Assembly: GCA_963764235.1 (NCBI GenBank)
Contig: CAVXRO010000014.1
Coordinates: forward strand, 248,001 to 312,000
Reading direction: 5' to 3'
Length of the DNA: 64,000 nt
DNA from: DATFVA01 sp963764235
GTDB lineage: Bacteria > Bacteroidota > Ignavibacteria > Ignavibacteriales > Ignavibacteriaceae
Positions 34,446 through 44,441 of this stretch are shown here, one piece after another (positions within the stretch are counted from its first letter, which is position 1; each line of letters begins with the position of its first letter). A program made the translations under genes and the position numbers. The notes under the pieces are model-generated. The model made no database searches. It saw only the letters and a list, made by a program, of their open reading frames with translations, and was not told where the DNA came from.

Positions 34446-35136
34446 ATTTATAGCCGGAACAGGTATTACATCAAGGCGTAAGGCTGAAGAATTAATATTA
34501 CAGGGCAGAGTGACTGTTAATTCCAGGACGATCACTGATCTTGCGTTTAAGGTCGATCCCGGGAAAGATGAGATTTCCCTCGACGGAGAAAAGATCAAGT
34601 CCAGGAAACATTTATATTATCTTTTGAATAAACCTGGCGGTGTTGTTACCACAACCAGTGACGAAAAAAACAGAAAGACAGTTGTAGATCTTATTAAAAC
34701 AAATGAAAGAATATACCCTGTAGGAAGGCTGGATTATAATACTACCGGGGTACTCATACTTACGAATGACGGTGATTTTTCACAGCTGCTTACACATCCC
34801 GGTAATAAGGTTCCACGGGAATATGAGGTTAAGCTCGACAAACCTCTTATGGCTGAAGACTATGAAAAGCTCCTGAAGGGTGTTTTCATTAGAGGATCCA
34901 GAGGGAAATTTGTTAAAATCATTGCTGTCAACAGAAACAGCTATTCTCATTTAAGGGTTACTGCTGTCGAGGGAAGAAATCATTTTGTTAAAAATATGTT
35001 CGGGGCTTTGGGTTATAAGGTGCTGGCGCTCGACAGGATCAGCTTTGCAGGAATTAAGGCTGATATAAGTAACGGAAAATACAGGAAATTAACAGAACAG
35101 GAAGTCAGTTTAATCATAGAGAAATATGGCAGGTAG
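34432..35136 (+). CDS. rluB: 23S rRNA pseudouridine synthase, RluB family
   Basis: From the ATG at 34432 the protein begins MRLNKFIAGTGITSRRKAEE, an S4 RNA-binding domain, and is 234 residues. The catalytic domain has PVGRLDYNTTGVLILTNDGD with the nucleophilic Asp and VTAVEGRNHFVKNMFGALGY, typical of the RsuA/RluB group. It converts a 23S rRNA uridine (2605 in E. coli) to pseudouridine. Another in-frame ATG is one codon upstream; a longer reading from 34384 adds residues unlike the family and is rejected. It overlaps dacB by 11 nt. Confidence 0.92.
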   Translation: MRLNKFIAGTGITSRRKAEELILQGRVTVNSRTITDLAFKVDPGKDEISLDGEKIKSRKHLYYLLNKPGGVVTTTSDEKNRKTVVDLIKTNERIYPVGRLDYNTTGVLILTNDGDFSQLLTHPGNKVPREYEVKLDKPLMAEDYEKLLKGVFIRGSRGKFVKIIAVNRNSYSHLRVTAVEGRNHFVKNMFGALGYKVLALDRISFAGIKADISNGKYRKLTEQEVSLIIEKYGR

Positions 35137-36619
35137 AATTAAAATACTAGCGGTGTTATTGCTTTCATTCGCATCCTTCAATCGTGCCCAGGAAATAAGG
35201 CCGGATACGATCCCAAAGTATTCTTTCTCAACTATACCTGAATTCTGGCGTGATATGGATGATCTGTTTAATGATCCCAACTTTAGTAACGCCCAATGGG
35301 GTGTTGTAATCCAGTCTCTTGAAACAGGTGAATTTTTCTATAAAAGAAATGAAAATAAACTCTTTATACCGGCATCTGACCTTAAACTTTTTACGACCGC
35401 AGCCGGATTATTTCTTCTTGGACCGGAATACAGGTTTTCCACAAATATATATATGAATGGAAGTGTTGACGGATCAGTGCTGGATGGTGACCTCGTAATA
35501 GAGGGTCAGGGTGATCCCACTATCTCAGGAAGATTTTATAATAACAATATGTTTAATGTTTATGAGGACTGGGCTGATTCGCTTGCCGCAATGGGGATTG
35601 ATGAAATTACAGGCAATATAGTAGGCTATGATGATGATTTCGATGACAAACCTTTTGGAAAGGGGTGGCCGTGGGATCTTGAAAGCTACTGGTTCGAAGC
35701 ACCTTCCGGTGCAATTTCATTCAATGATAACGTTGTAAATATTAATGTTACAACTGATTCGAACAAAGCAGTCATTTCCATAATGCCTGATGTTAATTAC
35801 ATGGTGATTAACAATAATATCCAGGTTGTGGATGGAGATTCTGCAAGCAGTATAGATGTTTACAGGGAAAGAGGAACTAATCTTGTGAATGTTTTCGGCG
35901 TAATTCACCAGGGAGATTCATTACAGACATTCGTAACAGTTAATAACCCTACCCAATATGCAATGGTAGTACTTAAAAAAGTACTGCAAGAAAGAGGCAT
36001 CGAAGTAAAAGGATATCCGATAGATATCGATGCTGCCGCAGGTCCGATTTCGCTGAACCTTATAAAAAAATTATTTATCTGGCATTCACCGCCGTTTAAG
36101 GAAATTATAAAGGTTATCAATAAAAACAGCGAAAACTTTTTTGCTGAACAGCTCATTAAAACAATAGGTTTTGAAGAGAAGGACTTTGGTAGTATAGATA
36201 TGGGCGTTGAAGCGATGCATGATGTAATTCAGGATATGGGAATAAATCCTGATAATATGGTAATTGCCGACGGAAGCGGACTTTCGAGAATCAACCTTAC
36301 TACTCCAAGGCAATTTGTTACTCTTCTGAATCATATGTATAAAAGCAGGTATTTTATACCATTTTTTAATTCATTACCAATTGCAGGTGTTGACGGCACC
36401 CTGGGTAAAAGAATGAAGAATACAAAAGCAGCAAACAAGGTTCGGGCAAAAACCGGTTATCTTGATGCAGTAAGAAGTCTTTCCGGATATGCCTTTACTG
36501 GAGACGATGAACCAGTTGCTTTTTCTATAATCGCAAACAATTTCCTTGTGCCGTATAAACTGGTTGACAATTTACAGGACCTGGTTTGCATAAGACTGTC
36601 AAACTTCAAAAGGAAATAA
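35126..36619 (+). CDS. dacB: D-alanyl-D-alanine carboxypeptidase/endopeptidase (PBP4, S13)
   Basis: The 497-residue protein has a signal peptide (IKILAVLLLSFASFNRAQ) and the three penicillin-binding motifs of S13: PASDLKLFTTAAG with Ser84 and Lys87, NKNSENFFAEQL with the SxN motif near 335, and RAKTGYLDAV with Lys442-Thr-Gly. The long insertion between the first two motifs is typical of PBP4. It trims or cleaves D-Ala-containing cross-links in periplasmic peptidoglycan. It overlaps rluB by 11 nt and precedes lysS by 36 nt. Confidence 0.94.
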   Translation: MAGRIKILAVLLLSFASFNRAQEIRPDTIPKYSFSTIPEFWRDMDDLFNDPNFSNAQWGVVIQSLETGEFFYKRNENKLFIPASDLKLFTTAAGLFLLGPEYRFSTNIYMNGSVDGSVLDGDLVIEGQGDPTISGRFYNNNMFNVYEDWADSLAAMGIDEITGNIVGYDDDFDDKPFGKGWPWDLESYWFEAPSGAISFNDNVVNINVTTDSNKAVISIMPDVNYMVINNNIQVVDGDSASSIDVYRERGTNLVNVFGVIHQGDSLQTFVTVNNPTQYAMVVLKKVLQERGIEVKGYPIDIDAAAGPISLNLIKKLFIWHSPPFKEIIKVINKNSENFFAEQLIKTIGFEEKDFGSIDMGVEAMHDVIQDMGINPDNMVIADGSGLSRINLTTPRQFVTLLNHMYKSRYFIPFFNSLPIAGVDGTLGKRMKNTKAANKVRAKTGYLDAVRSLSGYAFTGDDEPVAFSIIANNFLVPYKLVDNLQDLVCIRLSNFKRK

Positions 36620-36655
36620 TCTTTTAATTGAATAATTATTGGTTCAGGAGGAATA

Positions 36656-38164
36656 GTGGAAAACAGCCAGCAGGACTTAAATGTATTAATACAGAGACGA
36701 TATGAGGAACTTGAACAGCTTAAATCAAAAGGAATAGAACCTTTTGCGTATTCTTTTGATGTTGATTCGGATTCAAAATCAATTAAAGAAAATTACCAGG
36801 AAAATCAGCAGAAAGACGTGAGCATTGCCGGCAGAATAATGGCTATCCGCAGAATGGGCAAGGCCTCGTTTGCTCATATCCAGGACCATACCGGGAGAAT
36901 TCAGATTTATCTGAAAAAGGATGATATAGGTGATGACTATGATATCTTTAAACTACTGGATATCGGGGATATCGTAGGTATTCAGGGGTATGTTTTCAAA
37001 ACAAAAACAGGTGAGATATCAATACATACCAAGGTCCTGAGAGTACTTTCAAAAACATTAAGGCCGCTGCCTATTGCCAAGGAAACCACCGACGATCAGG
37101 GAAATAAGGTTATTCACGATCAGTTTGCTGATAAAGAATTAAGGTATCGTCAGCGTTATGTTGATCTGGTGGTTAATCCTCATATCAGGGATATATTCGT
37201 TAAAAGAAGCCGTTTAATAAGTTCATTAAGGAGGTTCCTGGATTCAAACGGATTTCTGGAAGTTGAAACCCCCGTACTTCAACCTTTATATGGGGGTGCT
37301 GCAGCAAGGCCTTTTACAACTCACCATAATACCCTGGATGTTCCGTTCTACCTAAGGATTGCAGATGAATTATATCTCAAAAGGCTGATAGTAGGTGGAT
37401 TTAATGGTGTTTACGAGATTTCGAAAGACTTCAGAAACGAGGGGATGGACAGGACTCATAATCCGGAATTCACAATGATGGAATTGTACGTTCCTTATAA
37501 AGATTATAACTGGATGATGGATTTTGTTGAAAGGATGATACAGTTCATTTGTAATGAAGTTTTTGGAAAGTATGACTTTTCTTATGAAGGAAATAAAATT
37601 GATTTTTCAGGAAGATGGCAAAGAGTTTCGATGGTTGATATGATAAAGGAAAAAACAGGCGTGGATATACTTTCTGCATCTTTCGAGGAGTTGAAGGATA
37701 CAGCAAAAAAGCTGGGTATCGACATAAAAGCCATTGAAGGCAAAGCGAAACTTATAGATGAAATATTCAGCTCTGCTGTCCAGCCTGAATTAATTCAACC
37801 GACATTTGTAATGGATTACCCGATAGAATTATCTCCTCTGGCTAAAGTACACAGGACCAGGCCCGGACTAGTAGAGAGGTTTGAAGGATACGTCGCCGGC
37901 CGCGAAATATCAAATGCATTCTCAGAGCTGAATGACCCAGTGGACCAGAGAAACCGTTTTGAAGGTCAGAAGAAAATGATAGAAGAAGGAGATGAAGAGG
38001 CACATAGAATTGATGAGGACTTTATTCGTGCATTGGAATACGGTATGCCTCCAACGGCAGGACTTGGAGTCGGAATAGACAGACTAGTGATGCTTTTAAC
38101 AGATCAGTCCTCTATCAGAGATGTAATATTCTTTCCGCAGATGAAACCGGAAGTAAATAGCTAA
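36656..38164 (+). CDS. lysS: Lysine--tRNA ligase
   Basis: The 502-residue class II enzyme uses a GTG start with AGGAGG 5 nt upstream. An N-terminal OB fold (VSIAGRIMAIRRMGKASFAH) binds the tRNA anticodon. The catalytic domain has motif 2, FRNEGMDRTHNPEFTMMELY, and motif 3, TAGLGVGIDRLVMLLTDQSS. It charges tRNA-Lys. Length and motifs are standard for bacterial LysRS-II. Confidence 0.96.
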   Translation: MENSQQDLNVLIQRRYEELEQLKSKGIEPFAYSFDVDSDSKSIKENYQENQQKDVSIAGRIMAIRRMGKASFAHIQDHTGRIQIYLKKDDIGDDYDIFKLLDIGDIVGIQGYVFKTKTGEISIHTKVLRVLSKTLRPLPIAKETTDDQGNKVIHDQFADKELRYRQRYVDLVVNPHIRDIFVKRSRLISSLRRFLDSNGFLEVETPVLQPLYGGAAARPFTTHHNTLDVPFYLRIADELYLKRLIVGGFNGVYEISKDFRNEGMDRTHNPEFTMMELYVPYKDYNWMMDFVERMIQFICNEVFGKYDFSYEGNKIDFSGRWQRVSMVDMIKEKTGVDILSASFEELKDTAKKLGIDIKAIEGKAKLIDEIFSSAVQPELIQPTFVMDYPIELSPLAKVHRTRPGLVERFEGYVAGREISNAFSELNDPVDQRNRFEGQKKMIEEGDEEAHRIDEDFIRALEYGMPPTAGLGVGIDRLVMLLTDQSSIRDVIFFPQMKPEVNS

Positions 38165-38197
38165 TTGCTGCTTTGTTGAAAATATCAGGAAAATCGG

Positions 38198-38926
38198 TTG
38201 AAATACAGCATTATAATTCCAACTTTAAATGAAGAAAAACTCCTGCCTGATCTTTTAAAGCAGTTAACTCATGCGAAGTTAAAAGAAATATTTGAACCTG
38301 AAATAATAGTATCTGACGGCGGTAGCGAAGATGGTACCGTTAAAATTGCTCTCGATTATGCTGATATTGTTACTGTACATACAGGGGATAAACTGCAGAC
38401 CATAGCCGAGGGAAGAAATAAAGGTGCGGCATTGGCTTCCGGTGATGTTCTCGTGTTTTTTAATGGTGATGTTCGTGTAAAAGAACCCTTAAATTTCTTC
38501 CGGTATATTGATAGTAATTTTGAATCGGATAATTTTCTTGCTGTTACCGGATATGTTTCTATTTATCCTGAACTTGCAGGTGCACTTGATAAAATTTTTC
38601 ATTACTGTTATAACCACTACTTCCAGTTCCTGAACAATGCCGGAGTCGGTATGGGAAGGGGTGAATGCCATATCATAAGGAAAGAAATTTTCAGGAAACT
38701 CGGAGGGTATAATGAAAAACTTGCGGCCGGAGAGGACTTTGATTTGTACAGGAGGATAAGGAGTGAAGGTGATATATTATTCACCAACAGGATCCGGGTG
38801 TATGAATCTCCGAGAAGATTCCGTAAAAGAGGATATTTTTCCGTAACCTGGATGTGGATAAAAAACGGAATATCTGTTTGGTTTAAAAATAAATCTATTT
38901 CTAAAATCTGGGAGCAGGTTAGATAA
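38198..38926 (+). CDS. Glycosyltransferase family 2
   Basis: The 242-residue protein starts at a TTG: KYSIIIPTLNEEKLLPDLLK, a GT-A nucleotide-sugar binding fold, followed by EIIVSDGGSEDGTVKIALDY and a DxD-like metal site in VFFNGDVRV. The GMGRGECHIIRKEIFRKLGG and AGEDFDLYRRIRSEG stretches form the acceptor side. No transmembrane helix is clear. Donor and acceptor are unknown. It overlaps the Wzi-like gene by one base (ATAATG), so a role in envelope glycans is plausible. Confidence 0.85.
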   Translation: MKYSIIIPTLNEEKLLPDLLKQLTHAKLKEIFEPEIIVSDGGSEDGTVKIALDYADIVTVHTGDKLQTIAEGRNKGAALASGDVLVFFNGDVRVKEPLNFFRYIDSNFESDNFLAVTGYVSIYPELAGALDKIFHYCYNHYFQFLNNAGVGMGRGECHIIRKEIFRKLGGYNEKLAAGEDFDLYRRIRSEGDILFTNRIRVYESPRRFRKRGYFSVTWMWIKNGISVWFKNKSISKIWEQVR

Positions 38927-40584
38927 TGCGCCTGAACTTAATTATAGTTCCCCTGGTCTTCATATCTGCGATATCGTTCGCTCAAACAGAGTATGTTCCT
39001 TCAGACAACAGGGTATACGATTTCCTTGAACGGATGGAAACCCTTCAGATTATTCCTGACTATGATGCATTTGAGATCCCGAAGACGCGTGTTGAGGTAA
39101 CAGACTATATAAAAAGGATAATACTATCTGAGTCAATTCTTGATAAGGCAGACAGGCAATTCCTGGATGATCTTAAAATAGAATTTGAATATGAACTGTA
39201 CGGAACACTTAATGAATCAGAGAGGCTGATTGGCAGTGAGGGATATGATTTTCTCTCACAAAAGCAGAAATATTTTTACTTCTATAACAAACCCGGAAAA
39301 ATAAATCTTTTTGTAAACCTGACCGGAGAGGGAAACCTGCTTTTGAGGAATGATATAAAGAATGATGACAGGTCTTCAGCGTTCCTGGGAATAATCGGCG
39401 GTGAGGTAAGAGGAACTATCCTGGACAAGTTTGGATTATTCATAAAAGGGACTGACGGAAATGTATTCGGCAGCAGGAAAGCAGCCTATCTTAAATCAGA
39501 TTTGCGATATAATTACAAGCTGAACGAAAATGCTGATGAAACATTCTTTGATGAAACAGAAGGATATTTTACAGCCGATTTTAATTTGATAAGATTCAAG
39601 TACGGCAGGGACAGGATGAATATCGGGTACGGACCTGATAAAATGATCCTTGGGAATGGTGCCCCGCTATTTGATTACCTGGGAATGAATATTAAGTATA
39701 AGTTTTTCAGCTATTCTTTTTTTCATGCACAGCTGCTTGGGCAGGATTATTATGCCCTGGACAGTATTACAGGGGGCGTTCATGTAGTGGATAGTAAATA
39801 TATGGCTTACCACAGAATTGCATTCGATATATCAAAACACTTGAACCTGGGCGCTGGTGAAGTTGTCATATACGGTAAGAGACCGGTGGATCTTAGCTAC
39901 CTAAATCCATTCAGTTTTTATAAGTCTGTTGAACATTCGAACCGTGACCGCGATAATGCAATGCTGTTTTTTGATATTAACAACAAGAGTATCGAAGGGT
40001 TAAAGCTCTATACGTCCCTCCTGATAGATGACATTACTTTCGGAAAGCTTGGAACGGGATGGTGGGGTAATCAAACTATTATTGATGCAGGCGTAAATTC
40101 CGAACTCTTTTATAAATTTCTACCTCTGGGCATAAAATTTCAGTTCACTAAAATTGACCCCTATGTCTATACTCATCGTCTTATCAGAAATAATTATACT
40201 AGTTATGGATATAACCTCAGTTCATTCAGCGAACCCAACAGTGAATTGTTTTTGACAGAAATAAATTATAGGTTTAGCAGCAGATTCGGGCTTTCGCTTC
40301 TTTACAATTATAAAATACATGGTGCAAATCCTCTTGCTGCAGACGGCTCAGTCCGGCAAAATGTTGGCGGGAATATAAACGTTGGTCACCGAACATTTGA
40401 CTCAGAACATGTTATGTTCCTGGACGGTTACAGGGAGTATTCCAGATTTTATTCAATACGTATGATATACGAACCTGTGAATCAATATTTCTTTACGCTC
40501 GATCTGAATTATATAAACGAAACACTTCAGACGATTAAGAATGAAACGCTTAACTTTCTTCTCATATTAAGCATAAAAATATAA
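38926..40584 (+). CDS. Capsule assembly Wzi-like outer membrane protein
   Basis: The 552-residue protein has a signal peptide (LIIVPLVFISAISFAQ) and a beta-strand pattern through to the end. The N-terminal helical segment (VYDFLERMETLQIIPDYDAF) and FKYGRDRMNIGYGPDKMILG are like Wzi family proteins, which sit in the outer membrane and bind capsular polysaccharide. In this phylum such proteins are often of unknown ligand. It is coupled to the GT2 gene, which fits glycan display. The family call is from pattern and is moderate. Confidence 0.7.
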   Translation: MRLNLIIVPLVFISAISFAQTEYVPSDNRVYDFLERMETLQIIPDYDAFEIPKTRVEVTDYIKRIILSESILDKADRQFLDDLKIEFEYELYGTLNESERLIGSEGYDFLSQKQKYFYFYNKPGKINLFVNLTGEGNLLLRNDIKNDDRSSAFLGIIGGEVRGTILDKFGLFIKGTDGNVFGSRKAAYLKSDLRYNYKLNENADETFFDETEGYFTADFNLIRFKYGRDRMNIGYGPDKMILGNGAPLFDYLGMNIKYKFFSYSFFHAQLLGQDYYALDSITGGVHVVDSKYMAYHRIAFDISKHLNLGAGEVVIYGKRPVDLSYLNPFSFYKSVEHSNRDRDNAMLFFDINNKSIEGLKLYTSLLIDDITFGKLGTGWWGNQTIIDAGVNSELFYKFLPLGIKFQFTKIDPYVYTHRLIRNNYTSYGYNLSSFSEPNSELFLTEINYRFSSRFGLSLLYNYKIHGANPLAADGSVRQNVGGNINVGHRTFDSEHVMFLDGYREYSRFYSIRMIYEPVNQYFFTLDLNYINETLQTIKNETLNFLLILSIKI

Positions 40585-40594
40585 TGGAGAATTG

Positions 40595-42208
40595 ATGAAA
40601 CCTGGCAGATTCAGGATCCCGTCGCTTGTGATTATTTTGACATTGGGGATCGTGCTTGGAACACAAATAGAAAAGATATTTTCAGATGATAATCTGAGAG
40701 ACAGTATTATTAAGTTCAATGATGTTCTTACGTACACTGAAAAATATTACGTTGAACAAGTTGACACTCCAAAACTGGTAGAAGCCGCCATAGACGGTAT
40801 GCTTTCAAAGCTTGATCCGCATTCTGTGTATATTCCGGCGAGCCAGGCGGAAGGCATTGAAGAATCGTTCCGAGGTGACTTTGAAGGTATCGGGATTGAG
40901 TTCCAGGTTGTGAATGATACTATAACTGTTGTATCGCCGATTACCGGCGGACCCAGCGAGGCCCTCGGAATTTTACCTGGTGACCGTATCATTAAAATCA
41001 ACGGAAACGATGCAATTGGTTTGTCCAATGATGAGGTAAGGGATAAATTAAGAGGTAATGCAGGAACCACTGTCCGGGTAACCATATACCGTCCTGAAAC
41101 GGATAAATCAATAGAATATGAAATCACAAGGGATAAAATTCCCCTGTATTCTGTAGATACTCACCTGATGTTTAACGATAAAACCGGGTATGTAAGTGTA
41201 TCAAGATTTTCAGAAACCACTTACGATGAATTAAAAGATGCGCTGAATGATTTGAAGAAAAAAGGTGCACAGCAGTTAATCCTAGATCTGAGAGGAAATC
41301 CCGGGGGTTACCTGAGTCAGGCTGTAAAAGTCGCAGATCTATTTATTTCCGGGAAGAAGAAGATTGTCTATACCAAGGGAAGAAGAGGCGATTTCGATGA
41401 GGATTATTATGCATCTGAGTCGTCCGATTTTGAAAAGACTCCTTTAATAATTCTCGTGAGCAGCGGAAGTGCATCCGCAAGTGAAATAGTTTCCGGTGCT
41501 GTGCAGGATTGGGACAGGGGATTAATTGTAGGCGAGACAACTTTTGGTAAAGGATTAGTACAAAGACAGTTTGAACTTCCTGATAATTCGGTTCTGAGGC
41601 TGACTATTTCCCGCTATTATACTCCTTCGGGAAGACTTATCCAGAGAGATTATAAGGACCTTAAGGATAAGGAGGAATATTATTCTGAAGCCGGAAATGG
41701 TAATGAAAAGGAAGGAGATAACCTTTATCATTCAGCTGAAAAAGATTCCAGCAGGCCGGTTTACAAGACAAATTCAGGAAGAATAGTATATGGCGGAGGA
41801 GGAATTACTCCCGATTATATTGTTAAATCAGATGACTTTACTGAATATACCACAGAATTGTTAAGGAATAATGTGTTTTATCAGTTTATATTGAAATATC
41901 TCGATAGTAATGGAAAAAGGATTCAGAATAAATTTAATGATGATCTGAATGGTTTTATTAATAATTTTAATCTTTCAGAACAGGATGTTAAAAACTTCAC
42001 ACAATTTGCAGAGTCAAAAGGTGTGAAGTATAACTCTGTGGATTTCATTAAAGATCGTAATTATATTGTTAACAGGCTGAAAGCACAAATTGCAAGAAAT
42101 TTCTGGAAAAATGACGGTTGGTATTCTGTTTTACTGCAGTCTGATAACCAGATGCTGAAAGCTGTTACTTTGTTCGACGAGGCAAAAGACCTGGCTAATT
42201 TAAAATGA
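40595..42208 (+). CDS. ctpA: C-terminal processing peptidase, S41 family
   Basis: The ATG at 40595 with GGAG upstream is preferred over a TTG at 40592. The 537-residue protein has an N-terminal membrane anchor or signal (RIPSLVIILTLGIVLG), the S41 helical region (VEAAIDGMLSKLDPHSVYIP), a PDZ domain (about 85-175: GIGIEFQVVNDTITVVSPIT, GILPGDRIIKING), and the catalytic core with SSGSASASEIVSGAV (Ser about 290) and TTFGKGLVQ (Lys about 318). It cleaves envelope proteins from their C-termini. The C-terminal extension after about 440 is a helical region common in this subfamily. Confidence 0.93.
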   Translation: MKPGRFRIPSLVIILTLGIVLGTQIEKIFSDDNLRDSIIKFNDVLTYTEKYYVEQVDTPKLVEAAIDGMLSKLDPHSVYIPASQAEGIEESFRGDFEGIGIEFQVVNDTITVVSPITGGPSEALGILPGDRIIKINGNDAIGLSNDEVRDKLRGNAGTTVRVTIYRPETDKSIEYEITRDKIPLYSVDTHLMFNDKTGYVSVSRFSETTYDELKDALNDLKKKGAQQLILDLRGNPGGYLSQAVKVADLFISGKKKIVYTKGRRGDFDEDYYASESSDFEKTPLIILVSSGSASASEIVSGAVQDWDRGLIVGETTFGKGLVQRQFELPDNSVLRLTISRYYTPSGRLIQRDYKDLKDKEEYYSEAGNGNEKEGDNLYHSAEKDSSRPVYKTNSGRIVYGGGGITPDYIVKSDDFTEYTTELLRNNVFYQFILKYLDSNGKRIQNKFNDDLNGFINNFNLSEQDVKNFTQFAESKGVKYNSVDFIKDRNYIVNRLKAQIARNFWKNDGWYSVLLQSDNQMLKAVTLFDEAKDLANLK

Positions 42209-43020
42209 AAGTAAGGATTCTGCTCTTTCTTCTGATGCTGCCTTCTGTAATCCTGGCACAAAGACCTGAAAGTCAGTTCATAAAATCAGGTTTTTATTCA
42301 GATAAAAATATTGAAGTCGGGGAAGAGCTTACTTATGTGGTAAAATATTCTGTGATGAACCTTGGAGAAGTACGGATCAAGGTTAAGGATAAAAAGACGG
42401 TAAACGGGAAAACCTTCTATATAACTTATGCCTATATTGATTCGTATTCAGGTATTCCTTTTGTTGACCTGCACCAGATTTACGAAAGCTATGTTGATCA
42501 GAATTTATATTCGGATTATTTTAAAGCGCTTATAATAGGTGACGAGTATACTGCATATACAGAGTATAATTTTAATTATGACAAATCACTGATACATGTG
42601 AAAAAGGGGAAAGTTAATCCTCCACAGATATGGACGGATTCAACTACAACCGCAGACAAAAAATACCAGGATGGCCTCTCTATCTTTTATTATGCAAGGA
42701 TGATTACCGGGCAAAATAAAAGTGAGAACGTTCCATGCTTTGTTACCGAAGATAAAGTCTATACAAAACTCAATTTCTATAATAAAACAGAGGGAATTTC
42801 AATCGATGCAGTAGATTATGATATTGCCTGTGTAAAGCTGGACGGGAGAACCGACTTCATAAGCGTTTTCGGCCTGACGGGTTATTTTGAAGGCTGGTTT
42901 ACCGCAGATGAGGCAGCTATACCAGTAGTCGCAAAAATGAAGGTAATTATTGGTAACATCACACTTGAGCTTAAATCATGGAAAAGAGAAGGATGGACGC
43001 CACCCGAATACAAAGAATAA
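42205..43020 (+). CDS. DUF3108 domain periplasmic protein
   Basis: The 271-residue protein has a signal peptide (VRILLFLLMLPSVILAQ). The body matches DUF3108 in pattern: VGEELTYVVKYSVMNLGEVR at the start and a final VIIGNITLELKSWKREGW. Members are predicted periplasmic beta-rich proteins of unknown function. It overlaps the CTP gene by 4 nt and its stop overlaps the ATG of the carbonic anhydrase gene (TAATG), so all three are likely co-translated. Confidence 0.82.
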   Translation: MKVRILLFLLMLPSVILAQRPESQFIKSGFYSDKNIEVGEELTYVVKYSVMNLGEVRIKVKDKKTVNGKTFYITYAYIDSYSGIPFVDLHQIYESYVDQNLYSDYFKALIIGDEYTAYTEYNFNYDKSLIHVKKGKVNPPQIWTDSTTTADKKYQDGLSIFYYARMITGQNKSENVPCFVTEDKVYTKLNFYNKTEGISIDAVDYDIACVKLDGRTDFISVFGLTGYFEGWFTADEAAIPVVAKMKVIIGNITLELKSWKREGWTPPEYKE

Positions 43021-43556
43021 TGCCCGAAAATAAACTTTTTCCATACCTTGAATACTATCCTGAAATTCATAAAAGTGTATTTATGGCTTCCGGGGTGAAG
43101 ATCATTGGAAATGTTAAAATTGATGAATATTCAAGTGTTTGGTATAACACAGTTATACGCGGAGACGTTCACTATATTTCAATAGGTAGATTGAGCAATG
43201 TACAGGACTGTTCGATGCTGCATGTTACGAATGGTCGTTTTCCGCTGAATATAGGAAATAAAGTAACGATCGGACATTCTGTTACGTTACATGGATGTAC
43301 ATTAAAAGATCTGTGCTTAATCGGTATGGGTGCAGTTATCCTGGATGATGCCCTGGTTGAAGAAAATTCTATGGTAGCAGCCGGTGCGGTAGTCACTTCG
43401 GGCTTTAATATCCCGTCAGGTAAACTTGCAGCTGGTGTACCTGCGAAAATAATCAGAGATTTGACAGAGATTGAAATTAAGGATATCGCTGAGTCAGCAG
43501 AAAGATATCGTAAGTATACAAAATTAACAATAGAATCATTAAAGAAAGCTGAATAA
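43020..43556 (+). CDS. Gamma-carbonic anhydrase family protein
   Basis: Starting at 43020 gives 178 residues: MPENKLFPYLEYYPEIHKSV, then left-handed beta-helix hexapeptides. WYNTVIRGDVHYISIG, VQDCSMLHVTNG and IGHSVTLHGCTLKDLCLIGM carry the conserved Arg, Asp and the three metal His residues of the gamma-CA (CaiE/PaaY/Cam) family. It could hydrate CO2 or be an acyl-thioesterase-like homologue. An upstream in-frame start at 42978 lies inside DUF3108 and is rejected. Confidence 0.92.
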   Translation: MPENKLFPYLEYYPEIHKSVFMASGVKIIGNVKIDEYSSVWYNTVIRGDVHYISIGRLSNVQDCSMLHVTNGRFPLNIGNKVTIGHSVTLHGCTLKDLCLIGMGAVILDDALVEENSMVAAGAVVTSGFNIPSGKLAAGVPAKIIRDLTEIEIKDIAESAERYRKYTKLTIESLKKAE

Positions 43557-43561
43557 TTTTT

Positions 43562-44428
43562 ATGTTTATTAAGTTCTGGGGGACCAGAGGAAGTATTCCG
43601 GTTCCCGGAAGTAATACACTTAAGTACGGTGGGAATACACCCTGCGTTGAGATACGTACCTCCGATGATAATATGATAATACTGGATGCAGGTACTGGTA
43701 TCAGAGAACTTGGAAATTTTATTATAAAAAATGATATTGAACAACCTTTTAATATTCTGCTGAGCCATTATCACTGGGATCATATCCAGGGGATTCCGTT
43801 CTTCACTCCCCTATATCAGAAAGGAAGGGAAGTAACTTTCTATGGAATTCCGGGAAGCGAAAAAAATATCCAGAATCTTTTGAGCAGCCAGATGGAGAGA
43901 GATTATTTCCCCATAAAAATTGAAGAGGTGGCAGCAGACATTAAGTTCAAGCACATTACTCCAAATGAGTCATTTAAGCTGGATGGAGCTTCTATAGAAA
44001 CCATAAATGTATATCATCCATCGCCGACTCTGACATTCAAGCTTAAAGAAAATGGCAGAAGTATTGTTTATATGACAGATAATGAACTTGATGTGGAAGG
44101 CGAAAATAAATCTAACCTGGAAGAAAAAATAAAAGAAAAAAATAAAGAATTAATAGAATTTTGTTCCGGCTGTGATTATCTTATCCATGATATGATGTTC
44201 GATGAACTTATTAAAGTCAGACCAGGCTGGGGACACTCCAGCAGTCAGGCTCTTGCTCAGTTTGCAATGATGGCTGAAGTTAAGAATCTTATTTTTTTTC
44301 ATTACAACCCGGAATTTACTGATAGAAAGATAGACGAAATCCTGGAGGATACAAGGTCCTGCTTAAAAGAGTTCGGATCGTCAGTTAATTGTATTGCTGC
44401 AAAAGAAGGTTTGATTATAACTCTTTAG
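43562..44428 (+). CDS. MBL-fold metallo-hydrolase
   Basis: The 288-residue protein begins FIKFWGTRGSIPVPGSNTLK, seen in MBL proteins of the phosphodiesterase-like group. LLSHYHWDHIQGIPFF is the metal motif (HxHxDH), and SIVYMTDNEL and LIFFHYNPEFTDRKID give later metal ligands. Family members hydrolyse phosphodiesters, cyclic nucleotides or lactones. The substrate is unknown. It lies 5 nt after the carbonic anhydrase gene and before ybeY. Confidence 0.88.
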   Translation: MFIKFWGTRGSIPVPGSNTLKYGGNTPCVEIRTSDDNMIILDAGTGIRELGNFIIKNDIEQPFNILLSHYHWDHIQGIPFFTPLYQKGREVTFYGIPGSEKNIQNLLSSQMERDYFPIKIEEVAADIKFKHITPNESFKLDGASIETINVYHPSPTLTFKLKENGRSIVYMTDNELDVEGENKSNLEEKIKEKNKELIEFCSGCDYLIHDMMFDELIKVRPGWGHSSSQALAQFAMMAEVKNLIFFHYNPEFTDRKIDEILEDTRSCLKEFGSSVNCIAAKEGLIITL

Positions 44429-44441
44429 TTGAAAGCGGAAA

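Noticed and set aside
43172..43783. A 203-codon minus-strand open frame opposite the carbonic anhydrase and MBL genes
   Set aside because: The plus strand holds two well-supported enzymes with ribosome-linked spacing; the antisense product has no family features.
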